This document shows positions 1 through 5,488 of a stretch of 7,068 nt of DNA, piece after piece. A program made the position numbers and the translations under genes. The notes beneath the pieces are model-generated. The model saw nothing but the letters and a program-made list of their open reading frames with translations, was not told the origin of the DNA and did no database searches. The first letter of the stretch is position 1, and the number at the start of each line of letters is the position of its first letter. Source of the DNA: an uncultured Flavobacterium sp. (GTDB lineage: Bacteria; Bacteroidota; Bacteroidia; Flavobacteriales; Flavobacteriaceae); the NCBI RefSeq assembly GCF_946220915.1, contig NZ_CAMIHH010000140.1, forward strand, positions 1 to 7,068, given 5' to 3'.

Positions 1-20
1 ACAAACCAGTTACCAACAGG

Positions 21-48
21 AAACGGCTCCCATCGGGAGCCGTTTTTT
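21..48 (+). terminator. Rho-independent terminator of a gene left of the window
   Basis: An 11-bp perfect stem (21-31 pairing with 35-45, core ACGGCTCCC / GGGAGCCGT) closes on a 3-nt loop ATC and runs into six T residues at 43-48. This is a textbook intrinsic terminator for plus-strand transcription, so a rightward gene must end just before the window. Read on the minus strand, the stem is followed by only three T residues, so it would serve the leftward ankyrin operon (ending at 85) only poorly, though some two-way action between these convergent units is possible. Confidence 0.9.
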
Positions 49-84
49 ATTTAAATAATAGACAGCTGTGGTAGATAACCGCAC

Positions 85-1419
85 TTATCCGGCAAGTATT
101 TTTTGCTTTTCGGTATCAAATTCTTCCTGGGTAAGGATGCCGGCATCCAAAAGCTCTTTTATGTCCATCAGGGCCGTTTTCTTATCAATGGTATTATTGG
201 ATTGTACCTGTATTGCAGGAGCCTGTGGCTGCAATGTTGCCTTATCTGCAGGGCTTTTGACCAATAGGAGTTCGGTAATCTCATTGAACCCTTTAACGTT
301 AGAATAATCAATAGCTTTTTGTTCTTTAATGTTTACAAGCGAAGTATCGGCATTTTTTTCTAAAAGATATTTCACAATATCTTTTTTGCCGCCTGCGGAA
401 GCATAATGCAGTGGTGTATTGCCACTCTGGTCCTGTGCATTTATGGCACCGCCTTTTTCGGCCAGCAATTTTACCATGCTCAGATGCCCATTCTTTACGG
501 CGGCATGCAAAAGGCTTTCTGCACCATAAGCTCCCGGGCTGAGGTTAAAATTACTGTCGGTGGCAAGATCTGTAGCAGTAAGTACCCAATCGAGGTAGGA
601 TGCCATGTCATTATCATTGCCAGCCAGCGGCTTGCTGTAGTTAACATCAATTCCATACTCCAGGAACAGGTTTACAATCTCCTTTTGATTATTATTTACG
701 GCAAACCATATCGGGGCCAGCCCGTTGTTGGAAGATATTTTGGCATCTGCACCATTTTGCAGCAGGTACTTTATGATCATATTATTGTTTTGATAGCAGG
801 CCAGGAGCAGCGCATTTTCGCCCTGCTGGTTCATATGGTTCACATCGGCACCATTTTCCATCAACACCTGCACGGCCTGTAGATTTCTGGACTGCACTGC
901 AAACAGGAGCGCTGCATTGCCATGCTTATCAACCGCATTTACATTGCCACCGGCGGCAGCGAGCTTATGGATTACATCGCGAAAGCCACAGTAGGCAGCG
1001 AGCATCAGCGGCGATTGCGCTTCTTTATTCTCAGCATTAGGATCCATGCCATTATCAAGCAGCCTGGCAAGTACATCTGCCTGGCCAAGGTTTGCCGTAA
1101 GGTGTACAAGGGTATTGCCTTTATGGTCGCTAATACCGGTTTCAGCACCCTGCTCTATCAGGTAAAGCGCCACTTGCTTTTGCTTAAGCAGGCAGGCGAA
1201 ATATAGCGGTGTTTCCCCGGCATGGTCTTCATAATTGATGTCGGCACCTTTTTCGAGGAGGCCTTTTACAATGTCGAGGTATCCGTTATGGGCAGCATAG
1301 TGTAGCGCTGTGCGTCCTTTTTCGTCAGTATATTGCACATCTACCTCATTGTTGCTAAGCAAAATCTCAGCGATTTTTCGTTTGCCCGATTCGCAGGCTA
1401 TAATGAATGATACAGACAT
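85..1419 (-). CDS. Ankyrin-repeat protein with C-terminal SHOCT-like domain
   Basis: A 444-residue protein, probably cytoplasmic: there is no signal peptide or membrane segment. Ankyrin repeats are protein-binding scaffolds; the partner is unknown. About ten repeats are visible. The first (3-33) is degenerate, then regular ones start near residues 35, 68, 101, 134, 167, 200 and 233, each with the G-x-T-x-L-x-x-A-A and G-A-D-x-N hallmarks (e.g. GRTALHYAAHNG at 35-46). A non-repeat insert of about 35 residues (264-298) interrupts the array; two more good repeats follow (about 300-331 and 333-364), then a decayed one (366-388). After a linker rich in Ala, Pro and Gln (389-412), the C-terminus (about 415-444) reads IKELLDAGILTQEEFDTEKQ, closely matching the SHOCT consensus, a short helical module often found at protein ends. 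It is the second gene of an operon: its ATG lies 13 nt after the stop of the upstream ankyrin gene. The family call is secure; the biological role is unknown. Confidence 0.93.
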   Translation of the reverse strand: MSVSFIIACESGKRKIAEILLSNNEVDVQYTDEKGRTALHYAAHNGYLDIVKGLLEKGADINYEDHAGETPLYFACLLKQKQVALYLIEQGAETGISDHKGNTLVHLTANLGQADVLARLLDNGMDPNAENKEAQSPLMLAAYCGFRDVIHKLAAAGGNVNAVDKHGNAALLFAVQSRNLQAVQVLMENGADVNHMNQQGENALLLACYQNNNMIIKYLLQNGADAKISSNNGLAPIWFAVNNNQKEIVNLFLEYGIDVNYSKPLAGNDNDMASYLDWVLTATDLATDSNFNLSPGAYGAESLLHAAVKNGHLSMVKLLAEKGGAINAQDQSGNTPLHYASAGGKKDIVKYLLEKNADTSLVNIKEQKAIDYSNVKGFNEITELLLVKSPADKATLQPQAPAIQVQSNNTIDKKTALMDIKELLDAGILTQEEFDTEKQKILAG

Positions 1420-1432
1420 AGGTTTTCGGGAT

Positions 1433-2623
1433 TTATTTGCTGTGTTGCAGTAGCAGTTCGACGGTTTTTGATTTCAGGTTATCGGTTGCAGCCAGCATCA
1501 TTGCTGTTTCATCGCGGTTATTGGCAGCATTGGCATCAGCTCCCATTTCGAGCAGCATTTTAGTCTTTTTGTAAGTATCTCGCGCAGCATTCTGGTCATA
1601 ATTTACGTCATATGCGGCTACTTTGTGCAACAGGGTATTACCATCATTATCGGTATGGGCAACATCTATATCGCCTGTTTTAACTACCAGTTCAAAAATT
1701 TCAAATGGCTTTGTTGCCAGAATGTCAAAAGGAGTTTTTTTGACACCATAATGCATTGAACCTTCGAAAAGGCTGGCACCATCTTCCATCATTGCCTTTA
1801 CCAGGGTGCCGGGATATGGCGAGTAACTGCCACTAATGCGGTTAAGGTATTCAAAGAAAAAGGCTACACCGTCCTTTGTCTTCTTTTCAAAATCGGGTAA
1901 CTCATATTTCTTTAGCAATTCATATACTTCCAGGCTTTGCTGGTCTACAGTAGCCATGTAATAAGCTGTTTTTCCTTCTTTATTTTGCTCATTGGCCCTG
2001 GCACCATTATCCAGTAAAACTTCTGAAAGCTGTTTTTTACCATTGGAAATCGCCAGCATCAGCGGCGTATCAGCAACGACATTTACCGCATTTACATCGG
2101 CACCGCTATCAATGAGTAGCTGTGCATAGGCAACTGTCAGGCTGGCATCGGGATTGTAGTTTTTTGCTATATGGTGCAGGTAAGTATATTCGGCATTGTT
2201 GACGGTATTTACATCGCACCCACCATCAATCAGCGCCTTTATGATTGCGGGTTTTGCCTTTTTTTCAAGTGCAAGCCCAAGCAGCGTTTGGTCGCGCACA
2301 CTGTCATTCACGTTGCTAAGCTTCGCCAATAGTCCCTTCATGAAGGCAACAGACTCTTCATCATCCTGTAACAGGCGGAAAGCGGGATCAAAAAACGACC
2401 TTTCCAGATCGTCATATTCATAAATATCGGTTTCCAGCAGGCCTTCGCCGATAAAAAGTTCAAGGATGTCAAAAGCTTTTGTGCGAAGCAGGATGTCGAA
2501 TACCGGCACATTACTGAAGCTGTCCAAGCTTTCGGGAATATTACCGGGTGTTTTGAGCAGCTCTCGCGCTTCATCTATTTTTTGTGCCTGCAAAGCTTCA
2601 ATCAGTTGTGTGTCATCTGCCAT
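1433..2623 (-). CDS. Diverged ankyrin-repeat protein, first gene of the operon
   Basis: A 396-residue protein, probably cytoplasmic, without signal peptide or membrane segment. The first 105 or so residues are acidic and helical-looking without clear ankyrin consensus, possibly decayed repeats. Recognisable repeats lie at about 110-141 (ending GGCDVNTVN), 146-181 (DSGADVNAVN), 185-214 (TPLMLAISNG) and 217-240. Residues 241-294 are non-consensus. Repeats resume at about 296-325, 328-367 (GNTLLHKVAA, then GADANAANN) and 370-396 (ETAMMLAA). Several repeats carry insertions, so the array is less regular than in the downstream gene. The start is chosen at the ATG with an A/T-rich upstream stretch and a promoter match about 25 nt upstream; the TAA stop is 13 nt from the next ATG, indicating co-transcription. 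The two proteins may be distant paralogues and could bind each other or a shared partner; that is inference. No enzymatic motif is seen. Confidence 0.92.
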   Translation of the reverse strand: MADDTQLIEALQAQKIDEARELLKTPGNIPESLDSFSNVPVFDILLRTKAFDILELFIGEGLLETDIYEYDDLERSFFDPAFRLLQDDEESVAFMKGLLAKLSNVNDSVRDQTLLGLALEKKAKPAIIKALIDGGCDVNTVNNAEYTYLHHIAKNYNPDASLTVAYAQLLIDSGADVNAVNVVADTPLMLAISNGKKQLSEVLLDNGARANEQNKEGKTAYYMATVDQQSLEVYELLKKYELPDFEKKTKDGVAFFFEYLNRISGSYSPYPGTLVKAMMEDGASLFEGSMHYGVKKTPFDILATKPFEIFELVVKTGDIDVAHTDNDGNTLLHKVAAYDVNYDQNAARDTYKKTKMLLEMGADANAANNRDETAMMLAATDNLKSKTVELLLQHSK

Positions 2624-2647
2624 AACAATTTATTTGAGGATGTTTAC

Positions 2648-2681
2648 CAAATTTAAGCACCTGATAAATGCGATGCTTCAA
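2648..2681 (-). promoter_or_regulatory. Flavobacterial-type promoter for the ankyrin operon
   Basis: On the minus strand the sequence reads TTG (complement of 2679-2681), a 23-nt spacer, then TAAATTTG (complement of 2648-2655). This matches the Bacteroidota housekeeping pattern TTG-N(17-23)-TAnnTTTG exactly in the -7 box. Transcription would begin near 2641-2643, leaving a leader of about 20 nt before the ATG at 2623, which is sensible spacing. Short arms AAGCA/TGCTT (2655-2659 and 2674-2678) almost fill the spacer. Prediction by pattern only; no similarly good box was seen for the plus-strand gene leaving the same region. Confidence 0.55.
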
Positions 2682-2822
2682 AATAAACATTTCTTTAACG
2701 CCATTTTAAGACCTGCCCAACCTGCAACAATCTCATGGAAAATGCTGTTAAATATATTGTAAGGAAGTTGTGATTTATAAATTAACCCCGCAAATTGTGC
2801 CTTCAATCTAAAACGCCGCTTC

Positions 2823-3542
2823 ATGAAAGATCTCGGACATGGGTTTACAGTTGTAGATAAGAGCATTTACCAATATGATTCGGAAAAATTTACCAGCCTG
2901 AAAAAACTGATCGACCACGATTCTTTTGAAATGGTCACAGCATTTGAAGATAAAACGTATTATTTCAGGGATAAGCAGAGGGTGTATGTAACCAGCTACA
3001 TGTGCCGTGCATCGGTTATAGAGGGGGCAGACAGGGATGCATTTGAAATTATAGACGCAGCAGAGGGGATAGGCTTTGACGGAAAGAAATATTACTGGTA
3101 TGACAGCATCCTGTCTTATGATTACAGCAGGGCAGAAAAATATAATGAATATTACCTGCGTGCCGGGGGCAAGGTTTTTTTTATTACCGATGTTGTAGAC
3201 GGTGCCGATGCCGACACCTTCAGCATTATCTGGCAAAACCTGGCGCGAGATAAGGATGCCCTGTTTTTCAGGGATAAAAAAGTGCCGGAAGCCGATGTGG
3301 ATACTTTTAAAACGGTGCCGGGATGCTTTGATGCCTTTCACCTTGACCAAGGCCATACGTATTATGCAGCCGATAAAGACAATGTTTATTTTGTGAATAC
3401 CATTGGCCAGTCCCTTAAAAAGTTAAGCCGTGTAAAACCTGCCGATTTCTCTGTTAAAGTAGTCGATGACCGGTTGTATGGAGTAACCGGCAAGGATGTT
3501 TTTTATTTTGGCATTAAAAAGAAAGGCCTCCGCCTGGATTGA
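2823..3542 (+). CDS. DKNYY-family repeat protein, function unknown
   Basis: A 239-residue protein rich in Asp, Lys, Tyr and Phe, with the alternating pattern of the DKNYY family: DKTYYFRDKQRVYV at 43-56, ARDKDALFFRDKK at 141-153, HTYYAADKDNVYF at 178-190 and GKDVFYFG at 223-230. A second recurring element, acidic residues followed by Phe and two hydrophobics, precedes or follows these: DHDSFEMV (31-38), GADRDAFEII (68-77), GADADTFSII (127-136), EADVDTFKTV (156-165). Together they suggest four or five tandem beta-rich units. No signal peptide, lipobox or membrane segment is seen from this ATG, so a cytoplasmic location is likely, although the reading frame is open back to 2781 without another ATG. 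The biochemical role of the family is not known to me. It is divergent from the ankyrin operon and 145 nt before the sigma factor gene; a shared function with either is not shown. Confidence 0.9.
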   Translation: MKDLGHGFTVVDKSIYQYDSEKFTSLKKLIDHDSFEMVTAFEDKTYYFRDKQRVYVTSYMCRASVIEGADRDAFEIIDAAEGIGFDGKKYYWYDSILSYDYSRAEKYNEYYLRAGGKVFFITDVVDGADADTFSIIWQNLARDKDALFFRDKKVPEADVDTFKTVPGCFDAFHLDQGHTYYAADKDNVYFVNTIGQSLKKLSRVKPADFSVKVVDDRLYGVTGKDVFYFGIKKKGLRLD

Positions 3543-3603
3543 CTCATACGCTGGAGGAAATCTTATCGGGTTCTTGTATGCCCATAAGGTTCAATGGGGC
3601 GTG

Positions 3604-3619
3604 TTATTAAATTATTAAA
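3604..3619 (+). repeat. Tandem 8-bp direct repeat upstream of the sigma gene
   Basis: TTATTAAA occurs twice back to back in a strongly A/T-rich stretch 69-84 nt before the sigma factor ATG. It could be an UP-like or activator-binding element, but such A/T repeats also arise by chance in intergenic DNA of this type. Downstream, TAATTTTA at 3656-3663 matches the flavobacterial -7 box in seven of eight positions and lies about 25 nt before the ATG, but no good TTG element is found at the expected distance. Confidence 0.35.
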
Positions 3620-3687
3620 TACCATTCATATCTGGATATTCATTTTATAATGATTTAATTTTACCCTGCCTTTTTAAGTACCAAGCC

Positions 3688-4248
3688 ATGACAAACCTGA
3701 TAAAAGGTCTTCAGGAAGGAAATCAATCTTCATTTAAAGAAATTTACGACACGCACCATTCCAAGGTGTACTTTTTTGTCAGCCGCTTTACTTCGGGCAA
3801 TGCTGATACCGAAGATATCGTACAGAATGTTTTTATCCATCTGTGGCAATACAGGCACAACATAGCACCCGATGCTGTGCTTGATGCCGTATTGTTCCGT
3901 TCATGCCGCCAGGAGCTTTCAAAATGGTATAAAAAGCAGGAGACATTTCCGGAGCTTGTGCATGGCCCGCTTCGTGACGAGGCTGAAACTGAATATGAGG
4001 ACGATGACATTACAGCCGCACAGCTGGAAAAAATCAGGATACTGCTGGAGCAGCTCCCTTCAAAACGAAAAAAAATATTTACTCTCCACAAATTTGAGCA
4101 GCTTACACACAAGGAAATTGCCATAGAAATGTCTATGACTCCCGGTGCTGTTGCCAAACAAATTTCGAAAACCCTCAGTTACCTTAAAGAACATGCGGTT
4201 AACGATCAGTTGCATATATGGTTTGCCGTCTGCTATTATTGCTGTTAA
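3688..4248 (+). CDS. FecI-like ECF RNA polymerase sigma factor
   Basis: A 186-residue extracytoplasmic-function sigma factor, the usual length for the family. It directs RNA polymerase to promoters of a small regulon, here most likely the TonB-dependent receptor downstream. Sigma region 2 covers about residues 13-80, with the conserved acidic core DTEDIVQNVFIHLWQYR (40-56) that contacts core polymerase and the -10 region. A variable acidic linker (96-108, including EYEDDD) follows. Region 4 covers about 112-168: LEQLPSKRKKIF, then a helix-turn-helix (LTHKEIAIEMSMTPGAVAKQ, 139-158) for -35 recognition. The C-terminus ends in a short hydrophobic tail with Cys at 182, 185 and 186; hydrophobic tails are common in Bacteroidota members of this family. 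The FecR-like gene and STN-type receptor that follow support a cell-surface signalling role. Unlike many such pairs, it does not overlap or abut its anti-sigma gene; the gap exceeds 200 nt. Confidence 0.95.
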   Translation: MTNLIKGLQEGNQSSFKEIYDTHHSKVYFFVSRFTSGNADTEDIVQNVFIHLWQYRHNIAPDAVLDAVLFRSCRQELSKWYKKQETFPELVHGPLRDEAETEYEDDDITAAQLEKIRILLEQLPSKRKKIFTLHKFEQLTHKEIAIEMSMTPGAVAKQISKTLSYLKEHAVNDQLHIWFAVCYYCC

Positions 4249-4249
4249 A

Positions 4250-4293
4250 TGCCAATTGCAACTGGTTTATTTACTTTAAATTAACAATTGGCA
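4250..4293. repeat. Inverted repeat just after the sigma gene stop
   Basis: Perfect 9-bp arms TGCCAATTG (4250-4258) and CAATTGGCA (4285-4293) are separated by 26 nt of A/T-rich DNA, beginning two bases after the sigma factor TAA. There is no T-run directly after the second arm, and the loop is long, so it is a poor intrinsic terminator. Each arm contains the palindrome CAATTG, so it may instead be a paired protein-binding site or an RNA structure protecting the 3' end. Confidence 0.6.
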
Positions 4294-4310
4294 ATACTTT
4301 TAAAAAAGCT

Positions 4311-4336
4311 ATAAACAAAGTCTTTTCTTTGTTTAT
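4311..4336. promoter_or_regulatory. Perfect A/T-rich hairpin between sigma and anti-sigma genes
   Basis: Perfect 10-bp arms ATAAACAAAG (4311-4320) and CTTTGTTTAT (4327-4336) flank a 6-nt loop TCTTTT. Only two of the ten pairs are G-C, and the sequence after it (TTAACTTGTTG) is T-rich but not a clean T-run, so as a rho-independent terminator it would be weak. Read on the minus strand, six T residues follow after three intervening bases. It could be a leaky terminator that lowers fecR and receptor expression relative to the sigma gene, or an operator for a dimeric regulator. Confidence 0.5.
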
Positions 4337-4454
4337 TTAACTTGTTGTTTGATAGCTGTTTGCGTTATAATTTTTTTATTTTCAAAATTAACAAAACGTT
4401 ATGCTTGAAATGAAGTGGGGATATTTTGACGATTTACATCCTATTATAAAGTAG

Positions 4455-4475
4455 ATGCCACATTACAGGTGGCAT
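4455..4475. repeat. Inverted repeat at the start of the FecR-like gene
   Basis: Perfect 7-bp arms ATGCCAC (4455-4461) and GTGGCAT (4469-4475) with a 7-nt loop. The left arm begins exactly at the most upstream in-frame ATG of the FecR-like gene, and the right arm ends 9 nt before the next ATG at 4485. If translation starts at 4485 or 4494, this is a hairpin in the mRNA leader and could influence initiation; if at 4455, it is coding sequence. Confidence 0.5.
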
Positions 4476-4484
4476 AGCTTACTC

Positions 4485-5342
4485 ATGAAGCCTATGAAAT
4501 TTGACGACCTGGAAAAACAATGGAATGACACTCCGGAACATGGGATCCTTCCCCATGGAGCCAAAACCCGGATGTGGAGAAACATCAAAAGATCGGCCTT
4601 TAAGGGCCGTCAACGCAATTATCGCTGGCTGGCAGCTGCCTGCGCAGCAATTATCGTAACTGTATCTGCTTACCAGATATCCGCCTATTACAGCCGCGAT
4701 ATTGCCCCGCAGGTAATGACGGCTACCGGAACCGATGATGTAAGGTTGCTGCGCCTGCCCGACGGTACGAGAGTATGGGTAAATGAAAATACCAAAATAG
4801 AATTCCCGGAAACTTTTACCGGGGAAACACGAACTGTAACCCTGGCTGGCGAAGCTTATTTTGATGTGGCAAGGGATGAGGCAAAGCCTTTTATTATAAC
4901 CTCGGGTAACATGACAACCACGGTTTTGGGTACGTCGTTTACAGTAACGTCATATCCCGGCGGGCAGCCGGAAGTACGGGTGCACAGCGGAAAAGTAAAA
5001 GTGGCCGATAGCCGTAGCGCTGTTTTCCTGGAAAAGGGATTTGCCGCAGTTTATGATACACAAATTACCGGGATGCAAAAACGCAAAGCGACGGCACAGG
5101 AACCCGAATGGAAAAAATCGCTGCTTGACATTGACGGCTACACGCTTAATGAGGTAGTGGCACAGCTAAAAAAATCGCATGAATTTAGTGTAAACTATAC
5201 CGATGAAGGCCTTAAAGCCTTAAAAATAAAGGGTACACTTGATTCAGGCCAGGGACTTGACGAAATGCTGCAAACCCTTGCTTTTGCCTTGCAGATAACT
5301 ATTGAACCCGCCGGAGGCGGCACCTATACAATTAGCAGATAA
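4485..5342 (+). CDS. FecR-like anti-sigma factor (inner-membrane signal transducer)
   Basis: A single-pass inner-membrane protein that holds the cognate ECF sigma factor and relays the signal from the outer-membrane receptor. Three in-frame ATGs exist (4455, 4485, 4494). I prefer 4485 or 4494 because family members begin shortly before the LEKQWN-type cytoplasmic motif, and the stretch from 4455 is a hairpin sequence; from 4485 the protein has 285 residues. In that numbering the cytoplasmic part is about 1-45, one hydrophobic segment lies at about 48-68 (WLAAACAAIIVTVSAY), followed by the periplasmic FecR domain at about 80-180 with the hallmarks LPDGTRVWVN (91-100), GEAYFDVARD (122-131) and VLGTSFTV (147-154). 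The C-terminal DUF4974 (about 213-285), starting LLDIDGYTLNEVVAQL, is typical of Bacteroidota FecR proteins. Its place between the sigma gene and an STN-bearing receptor is the standard order sigma, anti-sigma, receptor. Confidence 0.93.
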   Translation: MKPMKFDDLEKQWNDTPEHGILPHGAKTRMWRNIKRSAFKGRQRNYRWLAAACAAIIVTVSAYQISAYYSRDIAPQVMTATGTDDVRLLRLPDGTRVWVNENTKIEFPETFTGETRTVTLAGEAYFDVARDEAKPFIITSGNMTTTVLGTSFTVTSYPGGQPEVRVHSGKVKVADSRSAVFLEKGFAAVYDTQITGMQKRKATAQEPEWKKSLLDIDGYTLNEVVAQLKKSHEFSVNYTDEGLKALKIKGTLDSGQGLDEMLQTLAFALQITIEPAGGGTYTISR

Positions 5343-5488
5343 ATTACTGATCAATACGATTACATGGCTTTCATCGGTCCCGGATTGATGTGAGCAGGGA
5401 AAGCTTTGCCTTATCCCCGGGCATATTACCTGACGGGTTGTTGCCTGATATGAAGATTAAACCAAAATAATACATACAAATATTTACA
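5343..5488 (+). other. Leader between anti-sigma and receptor genes
   Basis: 146 nt without a credible ORF. It is where a sigma-factor-controlled promoter for the receptor would be expected. The closest housekeeping-type -7 box, AAGCTTTG at 5401-5408, differs from TAnnTTTG at the first base and has no TTG at a fitting distance, which agrees with (but does not prove) use of an alternative sigma factor. Short weak arms ATCAAT/ATTGAT are present near 5350 and 5383 but are far apart. The last 30 nt before the ATG are rich in A, as is usual for starts in this phylum. Confidence 0.35.

Noticed and set aside
406..1206. Plus-strand open frames of 158 and 94 codons inside the ankyrin gene
   Set aside because: They are antisense shadows of a clear ankyrin array; their translations show no recognisable domain and no start signal.
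2808..3356. Minus-strand open frame of 182 codons over the DKNYY gene
   Set aside because: The plus-strand translation has clear family repeats, while the antisense product has none and would overlap both the divergent intergenic region and the gene.
3580..3600. Possible terminator after the DKNYY gene (GCCCAT / ATGGGGC)
   Set aside because: The stem is only five clean pairs plus one bulge and is followed by A/T-mixed sequence rather than a T-run.
3744..4157. Minus-strand open frame of 137 codons over the sigma factor gene
   Set aside because: Low-complexity Ser/Cys-rich shadow of a well-conserved sigma factor.
4345..4371. Sigma-70-like TTGTTT and TATAAT upstream of the FecR-like gene
   Set aside because: Spacing is 15 nt, the region is strongly A/T-rich so such matches are expected by chance, and Bacteroidota promoters use a different -7 consensus.
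5364..5393. Tiny open frame between the anti-sigma and receptor genes
   Set aside because: Only nine codons, without start context or resemblance to a known leader peptide.
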